A DNA stretch of 60,133 nucleotides from Planktotalea arctica (GCF_002105285.1 NZ_MUHR01000030.1:1-60133); one strand, 5' to 3'. Positions 34,537 to 43,318 are shown, counted from the first letter of the stretch. Numbers and translations: made by a program. Notes: generated by a model not told the origin, from the sequence alone.

Positions 34537-36575
34537 CGGCGCCAAAGATACGCCTTGCCCGCCAGCAAACCTTGTAGTTTTGACGCGCTGCGATTGAACG
34601 GTCCCGGCTTTGGCAGATCGCCCGAGGCAAGGCGCTCAATCACTACCTCTACTGGGCAGGCCATGCCAGTGACCGGATCGAAATAGCGAGGATAGTCAAT
34701 CAGCGTGGCATGCACGAGCGCCTCTAGAGAGACCTTGGTGCTGCGCCGCGCAGGCACTGCGCCCAAGTCCGTGGTCAACCCCCAACCAGCATAAAACGGT
34801 GCGCCGTAGCAGGTGACGGGCTTGCCGCGCAGCAACGCCTCAAAACCGAGCAGGGAGGTCATGGTCCACACTTCATCGACCGCGTTGATCGCTGCAATCG
34901 GGTCGACATCGGCCAGAACCCCGTCGCACAGCGCGTCCAGATCGTTCTGCGCGATATGGCCTTGGCGCAGACCCGCCTCGACGTCGGGATGGGGCTTGTA
35001 AAGGATCACTGCGTCCGGGTTCGCAGCGCGTGCAGCGCTGAGCAGGTCCAGATTTGTGCTGACAACTTTGGTGCCCATAAGAACAGAGGCGTCATCTTCA
35101 ACTTGCCCCGGGACCAGAATGCGGTGGCCTGCGGGCACATCGCCAAACACGGCGCGCCCGACGTTGTACTTGCTGAGCGCGGCACCGTTCAGCCGCCCGA
35201 TCAGCCTTTGCGCGCGCTCTTTTTGATCAGGGCGCAGCAGGCGGCGCATGCGGATCAATTCCTCAAGCCGGCTAGGGCGCGTGGGGTCATAGTAAATCCC
35301 CATATCATCCAATACGAGCGAGAGCGGCGGGATCAGCTTTGCACCAAGCCCTTTGGAGCGCACAAACCCGTCCTCGATGCGCAGGCTTTGACTGCTGAGC
35401 GGCGCATCCTTGGCGCTGGCCCATACCATGTGACGGCGCCCGTCGCCCATGGCGTGGGTTAGCTTGGCTTGATCGTCTACGTAGCGTAGCGCGCGGCTTT
35501 GTCCGAAAAAGCGATGAAACGACGCGCGTTTCCAAAGGCGTATGCCGCTGGCGGCCCAGCCTTTGTGATCCTCGCGCCAGGCACGCGACTGGGCCTCCAG
35601 CGCGTCGATCGCCGTTTCCAATTCGCACAAGCAATTCCTGTAGGGATCGTACCACTTGGGATAGAGGATCATCGCCGCCGCAAAAAGCTGCGCACGGCTG
35701 ATCAGGCGCTGTCGGCGCTGCACGGGATGCTCGTCCGTGCTCAGGCCCCAGCCGGCATAAAAGGGCTTGCCGAACACGCGCGGCTTGTGGCCTGCAAAAA
35801 TCGCCTCAAACCCCATCTGTGATGAAACGGTATAGATTGCCGCTGCCCCCTCGAGCAAGGTCCAGGGGGAGACGTTTTCACCAAGAAGCGTTACGTTGTG
35901 ATTGGCGTCGCTTGCGTTGAAATAGCCGCGGCGATTGCCTGCCATGGTATCGGGGTGGGTCTTGATGATGATGCGCTTGCCGGGGTGCTCTTCCTGCGCG
36001 AAAACCAGCATTTCAAGGAACGTCGCTCGATCCGCGCCGCTCTTGAGGACAGAGGCGTCGTTCAGGGTCTGATCGAGCACCAGCACATAGCCCGGCTCGG
36101 GGCAGGGGGCGTTTGGATCAAAGCCGTTGTATTTGCTCAAATGGGCTTCATGCAGGCGTGCGATGCACGTGCGCGCGCGGTTCATCAAAGCGGTATCGTC
36201 AAGAGGATGGTTCGTTAGAATGTCTTCCAGATCAGAGAGTTGAGCGGGATCATAGTGCATGCCCCTACTGTCGATCGTAAGGCCGATGGGGGGCTGGCCG
36301 GAGCGCCCGGGCAGAACCGAGCGCAGGAAGGCATCTTCGATCCGGATGATCGGGGCACCGTGCTTTTGCGCGCCCGCTTCGCCGCGGTGGGCAGTGGGGC
36401 TGTGGCCCCAAACGCCGATCGCATCGCCGTCCTTTGGCCTGCCGACGCGTAGATCATAGCCTGCAAGTTGCAAAATACGGCGCAATCGGGGCTGGCGCAA
36501 AAAGCCGCCGTTGTAAATAAAAAGCCGCCGACGCTGTTCTGCGTCGGCGGCTGATTCCATCGTGTGTTCCGACAT
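34533..36575 (-). CDS. kpsC: Capsular polysaccharide Kdo transferase KpsC
   Basis: A 680-aa cytoplasmic glycosyltransferase that builds the poly-beta-Kdo linker of group 2/3-type capsules on lysophosphatidylglycerol. Two tandem halves are evident, each with IEDAFLRS or IEDGFVRSKG, DSRGMHYDP or DDMGIYYDPTRPS, and KYN followed by VL and DQT/GQVEDDASV. I chose the ATG at 36575, 5 nt after the OPX gene stop; the conserved N-terminus (LFIYNGGFLRQP) starts 18 codons later. A terminator-shaped hairpin lies in the intervening codons. No kpsMT transporter genes are in the window. Confidence 0.92.
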   Translation of the reverse strand: MSEHTMESAADAEQRRRLFIYNGGFLRQPRLRRILQLAGYDLRVGRPKDGDAIGVWGHSPTAHRGEAGAQKHGAPIIRIEDAFLRSVLPGRSGQPPIGLTIDSRGMHYDPAQLSDLEDILTNHPLDDTALMNRARTCIARLHEAHLSKYNGFDPNAPCPEPGYVLVLDQTLNDASVLKSGADRATFLEMLVFAQEEHPGKRIIIKTHPDTMAGNRRGYFNASDANHNVTLLGENVSPWTLLEGAAAIYTVSSQMGFEAIFAGHKPRVFGKPFYAGWGLSTDEHPVQRRQRLISRAQLFAAAMILYPKWYDPYRNCLCELETAIDALEAQSRAWREDHKGWAASGIRLWKRASFHRFFGQSRALRYVDDQAKLTHAMGDGRRHMVWASAKDAPLSSQSLRIEDGFVRSKGLGAKLIPPLSLVLDDMGIYYDPTRPSRLEELIRMRRLLRPDQKERAQRLIGRLNGAALSKYNVGRAVFGDVPAGHRILVPGQVEDDASVLMGTKVVSTNLDLLSAARAANPDAVILYKPHPDVEAGLRQGHIAQNDLDALCDGVLADVDPIAAINAVDEVWTMTSLLGFEALLRGKPVTCYGAPFYAGWGLTTDLGAVPARRSTKVSLEALVHATLIDYPRYFDPVTGMACPVEVVIERLASGDLPKPGPFNRSASKLQGLLAGKAYLWRR
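36515..36552 (-). terminator. Terminator-shaped hairpin inside the first codons of kpsC
   Basis: On the minus strand AGCCGCCGACGC and GCGTCGGCGGCT form a perfect 12-bp GC-rich stem with a 6-nt loop, followed directly by TTTTATTT. This is the full form of an intrinsic terminator, yet it lies at codons 9-20 of kpsC, downstream of the OPX gene. It could attenuate kpsC unless ribosomes cover it. Function is inferred from shape only. Confidence 0.6.
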
Positions 36576-36580
36576 CGGGC

Positions 36581-37741
36581 TTAGCCGCCTGAGGCTGCGC
36601 CGACACCGAGCGTATCTGCCGTCGTGGTTAGCGTCCCGACCGCGCCGAGCGAGCCTGTGACCGCAGCAATCGCTTTGCTCCACTGGGTAAAGGGCGCTTC
36701 GGTGACATAGACAGTGTCTTCATCGCGGATCACGAAATCACGCGCTTGGAACATGCCGTTCGGGCGTGTGAGATCAAGGACATAGACAAAACGCTGCGCC
36801 CCTTGCAGATCGTTGCGGCCAAGAACGCGATTGGCAATTTCAACCGGCTCGTTGCGGAAAATGAACACGCCTGTCGGATCGGAAGAGGTACTGATCAATC
36901 CGCCAACCTGCGCCAGCGCTTCGACGGCTGACAGTGTCTGGCTTTCGAAAATGACGCGGCTTTGACTGCCTGTTGCGCCAAGCGCGGTGAACGAACGTGT
37001 GTCCTGTTCGACCAGAATGCGGTCGCCGCCGCGCAGGGCAATATCCATCTGAGGGTTGTTATAAAGGTCCTGGAACCAGATTTTACCCTTCTCCGCGCCG
37101 CGGATCACGGTGATCTGCGCAATCTCCGGCTCGATCGCGATCCCGCCTGCGCGCGCAAGCATGGACGAGAGCGTGCGCGTGGGCCGCTCGATCGGATAAA
37201 CGCCCTGTCCGCCGATCGCGCCGACTAGCGACACGGTTGCACCGTCGCCTGCAAGGCGGCGTACTTGCACCTGCGGATCTGGCGTTTGCTCTTCTAGCTT
37301 GCGCGTAATCGTGCGCCGGATCGCTTCTGGCGAATTGCCCGCCGCGCGGATGCGTCCTGCGTAGGGCACAAAGATAAAGCCTGCGCCATCGACTTGAACT
37401 TCTTCCAGCAAGGTCGAGTTCGAAGTCTCGCCTGCGAGTAGCCCGTCATCGACGTTTTCCCAAATGGTTAGCCCAAGCGTGTCACCTGGACGGATCGTGT
37501 CAGATCCAATTTGCCCTGCGTTTTGAAAGGCTTGCGAAAAGCCAAGGCTGGGCACGACAGAGGTCGCGCGCGTGACGCGGTCATTAACTGAAACGACGAA
37601 AGCATCGCCAGAGCGCTGCACGGAGCCCTCGTAGATTTCTTTTTTATTGGGCCCAACGCGCGGCAAACCGCAAGACGATATCATCGCCACAGCAGCCAGC
37701 AAGCAGGCGGATTTCGCCCATCTGGATGTATAGGATTTCAC
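36581..37741 (-). CDS. Outer membrane polysaccharide export (OPX, Wza/KpsD-type) lipoprotein
   Basis: A 386-aa export protein that forms or gates the outer-membrane passage for capsule. The signal peptide ends in a lipobox (MISSC, lipidated Cys24). The polysaccharide export domain begins at IRPGDTLGLTIWENVDD (about 82) and continues through FIFVPYAGRIRAAG, followed by SLBB-type repeats (VSLVGAIGGQGVYPIERPTRTL; VIFESQTLSAVEALAQVGGL). The hydrophobic C-terminus (AAVTGSLGAVGTL) may be amphipathic. It lies between kpsS and kpsC on the same strand. Confidence 0.88.
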   Translation of the reverse strand: MKSYTSRWAKSACLLAAVAMISSCGLPRVGPNKKEIYEGSVQRSGDAFVVSVNDRVTRATSVVPSLGFSQAFQNAGQIGSDTIRPGDTLGLTIWENVDDGLLAGETSNSTLLEEVQVDGAGFIFVPYAGRIRAAGNSPEAIRRTITRKLEEQTPDPQVQVRRLAGDGATVSLVGAIGGQGVYPIERPTRTLSSMLARAGGIAIEPEIAQITVIRGAEKGKIWFQDLYNNPQMDIALRGGDRILVEQDTRSFTALGATGSQSRVIFESQTLSAVEALAQVGGLISTSSDPTGVFIFRNEPVEIANRVLGRNDLQGAQRFVYVLDLTRPNGMFQARDFVIRDEDTVYVTEAPFTQWSKAIAAVTGSLGAVGTLTTTADTLGVGAASGG

Positions 37742-37844
37742 TGCTCGGTCTCCTCGACCTATTACTCTGCCTCAGACTCTATCGGTCTTTTTAAGTAAAC
37801 TACGGGAATCCAAAATAAAAAGCTAGCGTTAGAGAATGAACTCT

Positions 37845-39155
37845 TTAGTTCACGACCCGCAACTGTTGCCGCGGAGCCGCGGTGCCGGACAGCAGCGCAT
37901 CATAGGGGTCCTCGCTGGAAAGCATCATATCGACCACATGGCGCAGCAATTGGCGTCGCCCTATGGTGGAATAGAAGCCACCCGGAACTTGGCTGGTTTC
38001 CAGCAAATAGCGGCGATAATCCTTGTAGGCGCGATTGTCCGGGCGTTCGGCCGCCTTGAAAAACTGGGCGAGCGGTTGATCGGAGACGAATTCAGGTTTG
38101 GAATAGACCGCGCTGCCAAAAGTCTTGAGCGGAATGCCGCGCCAAAGGACCTGCTGGCCGGCGGTGGAATTTACTGTGACCGCAGTGCGTGCGTCGTTCA
38201 ATAGCTGCGCCAGCTTGCCGCCGCGCACATAATGCACACGTTTGGATACGCCATAGCGCGTGGCCATTTCCTTGAGCGAGCGGCGCACAGGCACGCGGCC
38301 ATCTTCAAGCGGGTGCGCTTTGAAAACGAGGTGGTGATGCTGCGGCGCGCCTTTGGCGAAGTCGCGGATTACCAGTTCGAGAAACTCGGTCATCGTCTCG
38401 AAGGGGGAGTGCATCTTGAAAGAACTGTCATGCTCCAATTGCAAAAGCGCAAGATGATATGGAAAGCCGCCATTGCGGATGCGCCAGGTGGCGATGCGTC
38501 GCTCGAGGCCTTGCAGCGGCATAAGCAATAGGCGTTTCACATAAAGCTGGAATTCCTTGATCACCGGCAGATCGCGGTGCGTGCGAAAATTGCGGTATTG
38601 ACCGTTCCTGAACATCACGAACCAATGATAAAGCGCGCCGTAAAACACGTGCTGGCGCATGTCGCCCCAATGGCTCGGCGGCATCGGCGCTTCCATATCA
38701 GAGCGCTCCAGCGCGGATTGCATTTGCGCCACGCTTGTATCCATCAACCGCGAATTTCCGTTCGATCCGCCGCGTTCGTAAGTGACCCAGAAAGGACGCA
38801 AATAGCCCTCCTCGAAAACATGCACACGCAGGCCAAGCGCATTGGCGCGTGCAACCGCGGTAGCATGAACCGGGCGCGTGTCACCATAAAGCACGATATC
38901 GGTGACGTTTTTCTCGGCAACGAGCGCGTCGAACGTGCTCTCCCAATCGCCCAAAGCCCCGCGAAACGGGATGTAGGTGGAGGGCTGGAACCAGAAGGCG
39001 CGGTCCCCTGCATTAAAGCCCACACGCCAAACGCCCGCGCCCGCCCGTTGCAGCATACGCCCCAAACGGTGAAAGAACGGCCCATGCGGCCCTTGCAGGA
39101 ACAGAAAAACAGGTTTTTTCGCCGTTGCGGTGCTCATGTCATTCGGTCTACTCAT
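37845..39155 (-). CDS. kpsS: Capsular polysaccharide Kdo transferase KpsS
   Basis: A 436-aa cytoplasmic glycosyltransferase that adds the first Kdo to phosphatidylglycerol in capsule linker synthesis; KpsC extends it. Family features are FLFLQGPHGPFFHRLGRML at the N-terminus, VFEEGYLRPFWVTYE (about 130), HHLVFKAHPLEDGR (about 275) and VTVNSTAGQQVLWRGIPLKTFG (about 330). A second in-frame ATG at 39137 is also possible. A 103-nt gap separates it from the downstream OPX gene. Confidence 0.9.
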   Translation of the reverse strand: MSRPNDMSTATAKKPVFLFLQGPHGPFFHRLGRMLQRAGAGVWRVGFNAGDRAFWFQPSTYIPFRGALGDWESTFDALVAEKNVTDIVLYGDTRPVHATAVARANALGLRVHVFEEGYLRPFWVTYERGGSNGNSRLMDTSVAQMQSALERSDMEAPMPPSHWGDMRQHVFYGALYHWFVMFRNGQYRNFRTHRDLPVIKEFQLYVKRLLLMPLQGLERRIATWRIRNGGFPYHLALLQLEHDSSFKMHSPFETMTEFLELVIRDFAKGAPQHHHLVFKAHPLEDGRVPVRRSLKEMATRYGVSKRVHYVRGGKLAQLLNDARTAVTVNSTAGQQVLWRGIPLKTFGSAVYSKPEFVSDQPLAQFFKAAERPDNRAYKDYRRYLLETSQVPGGFYSTIGRRQLLRHVVDMMLSSEDPYDALLSGTAAPRQQLRVVN

Positions 39156-39249
39156 TATTTCTTGAAAGACATAGACAGATTATAGGGTCAAAATAAGGCG
39201 CAACTTCGCCAAATTTTCCCCAGCGCGCACAGGCAAAGGAGCAATTCAG

Positions 39250-39843
39250 ATGTTCACAGGGATAATCACCGATATCGGCGCGGTGCGCGAGACCCAGCAG
39301 CGCGGCGATCTGCGCGCGCGCATTGGCACGCGCTATGACACCAAAGGCATCGACATTGGCGCGTCGATCGCCTGCGACGGGGTCTGCTTGACGGTGATCG
39401 AGCTTGGTAGCGATTGGTTTGACGTCGAAATCAGCGCTGAAACCGTCAGCAAAACCAACATCGGTGTAACCCATTGGCCCGCGGGCCGCCGCCTCAATCT
39501 TGAGCGCGCGCTCAAAGTCGGCGACGAACTTGGCGGTCATATCGTGTCGGGTCATGTGGATGGGGTCGCCGAAATCATAGCGATGAAAGACGAGGGCGAT
39601 AGCACGCGCGTCACCCTGCGTGCACCCGAGGCGCTCGCCAAATTCATTGCTTCCAAAGGCTCGGTCGCGCTGAACGGCACCTCGCTCACGGTGAATGAAG
39701 TCAATGGCGCGGAATTCGGAATCAATTTCATCCCTCACACCAAGGTCGCGACCACTTGGGGCGACGCCAAGATCGGCGATGCCGTCAATCTGGAGATCGA
39801 CACGCTGGCCCGCTACGTCGCGCGTTTGCACGAATGGGGCTAA
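39250..39843 (+). CDS. ribE: Riboflavin synthase alpha subunit
   Basis: Dismutates two molecules of 6,7-dimethyl-8-ribityllumazine to riboflavin. The 197-aa protein has two lumazine-binding repeats; the N-terminus MFTGIITDIG and the motif GASIACDGVCLTVIE are in the first, and GHIVSGHVDGVAE with GSVALNGTSLTVNEV are in or lead into the second. No FMN riboswitch is visible in its 94-bp leader. It is separated from ribD by the three inverted capsule genes. Confidence 0.96.
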   Translation: MFTGIITDIGAVRETQQRGDLRARIGTRYDTKGIDIGASIACDGVCLTVIELGSDWFDVEISAETVSKTNIGVTHWPAGRRLNLERALKVGDELGGHIVSGHVDGVAEIIAMKDEGDSTRVTLRAPEALAKFIASKGSVALNGTSLTVNEVNGAEFGINFIPHTKVATTWGDAKIGDAVNLEIDTLARYVARLHEWG

Positions 39844-39877
39844 CTCGTGCTTCTCTGGTCTGAAAATACCTCGGGGG

Positions 39878-39907
39878 GTCGATCTTTGATCGACGGGGCA
39901 GAGCCCC
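39878..39907. terminator. Double hairpin between ribE and soxT
   Basis: GTCGATC/GATCGAC (39878-39894, 3-nt loop) is followed directly by GGGGC-AGA-GCCCC (39895-39907). Two adjacent perfect stems between the convergent ribE and soxT genes suggest a bidirectional terminator. There is no long T tract. Confidence 0.45.
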
Positions 39908-39916
39908 TTCCACCGC

Positions 39917-40975
39917 TCATTCAAGCGCGCGGTGGAAGCCTTCGATTAGCTGGCGTAAGCCAATCGCGCAGCCTGCGAAGATCGCCAGCAGCGTCACAGG
40001 CGCGCTGTAGCTGAGCAGGCTGAATGCGCTGATGCCTTGCCCGACGGTGCAGCCCATCGCTACCACAGCGCCGCCGCCCATCAAGACTGCGCCGAAGATT
40101 TGACGGCGTAGCTCACGTGGATCCTCGCAGGCTTCCCAGCGAAAATGCCCTTTGATCAAACTGCCCACGAAGGCACCGATCCAGACGCCGACCACCGATC
40201 CGACACCGAAACTCAATGTGAGGCCAGAGGAGAGCATTGCATAGAGCATTGCATCGCCCACGGGCGCGGAAAATGTATGCGACACCACCGGCAATCCGTC
40301 AAATCCCGCGTTGGCCACCCAGGATGTGCCGGCCCAGCCGCTGACGATGGCAAGGCCGACGACAGCCCCCCAAAAGGCTGATTTCGGCGCGCGCAAGAGC
40401 GGGCCTCGCCAAAAGGCAGCGCTGCAAATCAGCGCGCCGATCGCCAGGCCGATCGCGATTGGCGAAAGGCCGGTGTATGCGCCAAGCCCGTGAGCGATGC
40501 CCGCAGGCGTGTCTGCCACGCCGCTTTGGGGAAACGCCCAAACGCGCAGCGCAGCAAGCGGGCCGGAGAGCACCACATATGTGCTCACCCCCATCACCAA
40601 CACGATCACGAACGAGCGCAGATCACCGCCGCCAAGGCGCGCGATCGCGCCAAAGCCGCAGTTGCCAGCAAGCGCCATACCGTAGCCGAAGGTGAGGCCG
40701 CCGAGAATGCTGGCAAGGACGGAAAACGGCTGCGTGAGATAAAACGCTTGCCCTGCATCAAGCAGGCCAAGACCCAAAAGCGTGAAGCTGCCAAGTACTG
40801 CGACGCCGATGGCGAGCGCCCACATGCGCAAACGTTCGCTAGAGCCGCCGTAGAGCGCATCCTCGATCGCGCCGAGCGTGCAAAAGCGGCCAAGGCGCGC
40901 AGCCAGGCCCAGGGCGATGCCGCCAAGCGCGCCGAACAGCGCGACCAAAGTGGTATCATATGTGAGAAATTCCAT
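39917..40975 (-). CDS. soxT: SoxT-type YeeE/YedE membrane transporter
   Basis: A 352-aa integral membrane protein of the YeeE/YedE (TsuA) family, which takes up thiosulfate or related sulfur species; in sox clusters it is called SoxT. About nine to ten hydrophobic segments are present. Cysteine-bearing motifs that line the pathway in the family are visible: RFCTLGAIED (about 32), LAGNCGFGAI (about 106) and AMGCTVGQG (about 308). It lies 61 bp downstream of soxR on the same strand and may be co-transcribed with soxS-soxR. Confidence 0.85.
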   Translation of the reverse strand: MEFLTYDTTLVALFGALGGIALGLAARLGRFCTLGAIEDALYGGSSERLRMWALAIGVAVLGSFTLLGLGLLDAGQAFYLTQPFSVLASILGGLTFGYGMALAGNCGFGAIARLGGGDLRSFVIVLVMGVSTYVVLSGPLAALRVWAFPQSGVADTPAGIAHGLGAYTGLSPIAIGLAIGALICSAAFWRGPLLRAPKSAFWGAVVGLAIVSGWAGTSWVANAGFDGLPVVSHTFSAPVGDAMLYAMLSSGLTLSFGVGSVVGVWIGAFVGSLIKGHFRWEACEDPRELRRQIFGAVLMGGGAVVAMGCTVGQGISAFSLLSYSAPVTLLAIFAGCAIGLRQLIEGFHRALE

Positions 40976-41036
40976 CCGCGTCCCCTCCCAAGTTGACGGA
41001 TTTGCGGCGCTAACCCATGCGCGGCATCATACTGTG

Positions 41037-41372
41037 TCAGTCGTCTTTACAGAAAAGTTCGTAAACCGTTTCAAGCATCTTGCGCGGGCGTTCGTCCGCC
41101 AGCTTGTAATAGATCGTCTTGCCGTCGCGGCGCGGAATCACCAGACCCTCGAGGCGCAAACGCGAGAGTTGTTGCGACACAGCGGCTTGGCGCGCGGCCA
41201 GCAATTCCTCAAGTTCGGTCACTGATTTCTCGCCGCTGACAAGATGGCACAGGATCATCAGGCGACCCTCATGGCTGATCGCTTTTAGAAAGGCCGACGC
41301 TGTTTGCGCATTAGAGACGACTTTGTCGATCTCCTCGTCGCTCATATTCACGTCTAAAACAGGAAGCCCCAT
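41037..41372 (-). CDS. soxR: SoxR, ArsR-family sulfur-responsive repressor
   Basis: A 111-aa winged-HTH repressor of the sox genes. The recognition helix region is ELLAARQAAVSQQLSRLRLEGLV. Two cysteines, Cys42 (MILCHLV) and Cys108 (LFCKDD), match the pair that forms a polysulfide bridge in SqrR/BigR-type sensors, so DNA release is probably triggered by reactive sulfur. I kept the ATG at 41372; one at 41345 is possible. It follows soxS by 24 nt. Candidate operators lie upstream of soxV and soxX. Confidence 0.92.
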   Translation of the reverse strand: MGLPVLDVNMSDEEIDKVVSNAQTASAFLKAISHEGRLMILCHLVSGEKSVTELEELLAARQAAVSQQLSRLRLEGLVIPRRDGKTIYYKLADERPRKMLETVYELFCKDD

Positions 41373-41396
41373 CGCGTCAGTCTCTCAATTCTTGCA

Positions 41397-41774
41397 TCAG
41401 CTTCGCTCGTCGACGAAGGCTGTCTTGTCTTTAAGCAGTTGATTGAACAGTGGCCAGAAAAAATCCTCGCCCGGGTATCCTTCGATGCGGCCGATCTCTT
41501 GGCCCTCGTCCATCAAGATGAAGGTCGGTGTGAAATTCACCCGCCGTGCATAGGCCGCGCCCTCGGGGGCTCCGTCGTGGAGGTCGCGGCGCAGAAGCGG
41601 TGCGAATTTGCCCTCGGCGGTGTTGGGGTAGGCCGGTGCGATTTCGTCCATCCAGGCCTCGCAGTAATGACAACCCTTTTGTTCGACCATGATCAACTCG
41701 GCCGCAAGGGCAGAACTGGCAAGGGCGGCGGCAAGGCCAAGCCCGAGGGCGACTCTGGAAAATAGCGGTAACAT
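41397..41774 (-). CDS. soxS: SoxS, periplasmic thioredoxin-like protein
   Basis: A 125-aa secreted thioredoxin-fold protein with a signal peptide (cleavage after SSALAA, about 24) and the active site CHYC in EQKGCHYCEAW. In Paracoccus, SoxS reactivates the SoxYZ carrier by reducing its swinging-arm cysteine. I chose the start at 41774, which gives a normal signal peptide; the longer frame runs antisense into soxV. It is divergent from soxV across a 70-bp spacer. Confidence 0.9.
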   Translation of the reverse strand: MLPLFSRVALGLGLAAALASSALAAELIMVEQKGCHYCEAWMDEIAPAYPNTAEGKFAPLLRRDLHDGAPEGAAYARRVNFTPTFILMDEGQEIGRIEGYPGEDFFWPLFNQLLKDKTAFVDERS

Positions 41775-41811
41775 GTGAAACCCGATTGACGCTGCGATAA
41801 CAATCAACATA

Positions 41812-41827
41812 ATTTGAATATGTGAAT
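41812..41827. promoter_or_regulatory. Candidate SoxR operator between soxS and soxV
   Basis: ATTT-N8-GAAT, one base off the ATTC-N8-GAAT pattern I recall for SqrR-type repressors. It sits in the divergent soxS-soxV spacer, one of the two regions known to bind SoxR in Paracoccus-type clusters. An overlapping TGAAT at 41815-41819 may add to binding. Confidence 0.6.
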
Positions 41828-41844
41828 AACACAAGGAAGCCGTG

Positions 41845-42582
41845 ATGTTGGAAATATCATTCGCAGGCGCTGCACTGGCCGGGCTTTTGTCGTTCTTCAC
41901 ACCGTGCATATTGCCGATGGTGCCGTTCTATCTGTGCTACATGGCAGGCATTTCGATGTCGGAGCTGCGCGGGGACGGTGAAATTGCGCCGGGGGCGCAG
42001 CGCCGCTTGGTGATCTCGGCAGTGATGTTTGCGCTTGGGGTTAGCACGATCTTTGTGTTGCTCGGCATGGGTGCGACGGCGATCGGGCAGGCCTTCGGGC
42101 AATGGCTTGAGCCGCTGAGCTATGTGGCTGCCGCCATCTTGTTTCTGTTCGGGCTGCATTTTCTGGGCGTTCTCAGGATCGGCTTTCTCTATCGAGAGGC
42201 CAAGTTCGAGAGCACCGCAGAGCCGACGACGCTGATCGGTGCATATGTCATGGGGCTCGCCTTCGGTTTTGGCTGGACGCCCTGCGTCGGTCCTGCGCTG
42301 GCCTCGATCCTGATGATCGCATCCGGCATGGGCGATATCTGGCGTGGCGGTTTGCTGCTTTTGGTCTACGGCCTTGCGATGACCGCGCCCTTCGTGCTCG
42401 CTGCTTTGTTCGCGCGGCCCTTCCTTGGCTGGATGGGGCGCAATCGCAAGTATCTGGGACATGTGGAAAAAGTCATGGGCGCAATGCTGATCGTTTTTGC
42501 CATTCTGATCGCGACGGGCAGCGTCAATATTATTGCGGATGCGATGATCCGCTGGTTCCCCGCGCTGACGTCGCTGGGATAA
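41845..42582 (+). CDS. soxV: SoxV, CcdA-type membrane thiol-disulfide transporter
   Basis: A 245-aa integral membrane protein that passes electrons from cytoplasmic thioredoxin to periplasmic thioredoxins such as SoxW and SoxS. It shows six hydrophobic segments and the two CcdA cysteine motifs, FFTPCILPMVPFY (about 22) and GWTPCVGPALASI (about 148). I chose the ATG at 41845, well spaced from AAGGAAG; a GTG one codon earlier is in frame. soxW follows after 22 nt. Confidence 0.93.
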   Translation: MLEISFAGAALAGLLSFFTPCILPMVPFYLCYMAGISMSELRGDGEIAPGAQRRLVISAVMFALGVSTIFVLLGMGATAIGQAFGQWLEPLSYVAAAILFLFGLHFLGVLRIGFLYREAKFESTAEPTTLIGAYVMGLAFGFGWTPCVGPALASILMIASGMGDIWRGGLLLLVYGLAMTAPFVLAALFARPFLGWMGRNRKYLGHVEKVMGAMLIVFAILIATGSVNIIADAMIRWFPALTSLG

Positions 42583-42604
42583 CATTTTGTAAAGGGAGAG
42601 GGTT

Positions 42605-43189
42605 ATGATGATACGGCGGACACTTCTCGGGTTTTTGATCGGCGCGATTGCGCTGCCCTTGAGCGCGGCAAGCATTGGTGATGACGGCCTGCACAAGACC
42701 GATTGGATGCGCGATACCTTTAAGGATCTGCGCGAGGATCTGGAAGAGGCCAACGACGAGGGCAAGCGCCTGATGATCATCTTCGAGCAACGCGGCTGCA
42801 TCTATTGCACCAAGATGCACAAAGAGGTTTTCTCGCAGGCCAGAGTCAGTGATTACATTTCAGAGAACTATTTTGTAGTGCAGCTGAACCTGCACGGCGA
42901 CATTGAAGTGACCGACTTTGACGGCGAAACGCTGAGCGAGAAAGACATGGCGCGCAAGTGGGGGATTCTTTTCACGCCCTCGATGATGTTCCTGCCCGAA
43001 GAGGTGGGCGAGGGCGCGGCGACGCCGCAAGCGGCGGTCGCGGTGATGCCCGGGGCCTTTGGTGCGGGCACCACTTTGGATATGTTCTCATGGGTGAAGG
43101 AGAAGCGGTACGAGCTTGATAACGGAGAAGATTTTCAGCGCTATCACGCACGCCGTATTCAAGAGCGCAGCAACGGCAGTTTTGACTGA
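42605..43189 (+). CDS. soxW: SoxW, periplasmic thioredoxin
   Basis: A 194-aa secreted thioredoxin-like protein. The signal peptide (LLGFLIGAIALPLSAAS) is followed by a thioredoxin domain with the active site CIYC in FEQRGCIYCTKMH (about 60) and a cis-Pro loop in ILFTPSMMF. It is the usual partner of SoxV and lies in the same transcription unit, with a GGGAGAGG RBS. The SoxR-type site after it belongs to soxX. Confidence 0.9.
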   Translation: MMIRRTLLGFLIGAIALPLSAASIGDDGLHKTDWMRDTFKDLREDLEEANDEGKRLMIIFEQRGCIYCTKMHKEVFSQARVSDYISENYFVVQLNLHGDIEVTDFDGETLSEKDMARKWGILFTPSMMFLPEEVGEGAATPQAAVAVMPGAFGAGTTLDMFSWVKEKRYELDNGEDFQRYHARRIQERSNGSFD

Positions 43190-43210
43190 TCGCGACAATT
43201 CGGATCACTT

Positions 43211-43226
43211 ATTCATTTTAGTGAAT
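43211..43226. promoter_or_regulatory. Candidate SoxR operator upstream of soxX
   Basis: ATTC-N8-GAAT, an exact match to the dyad I recall for SqrR-type repressors, 93-108 bp upstream of the soxX start. The soxW-soxX spacer is the second region known to bind SoxR in related clusters. Confidence 0.7.
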
Positions 43227-43318
43227 TTGATGTTGCGTTATAACGGCTCTGTGAACTACGGTATACCGAAGCCATACAAAATGCAGTCATGCAAAGCATG
43301 GTTACGACGGGAGGGACT

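Noticed and set aside
39156-39249. An FMN riboswitch before ribE
   Set aside because: The 94-bp leader is too short and shows none of the conserved RFN stems.
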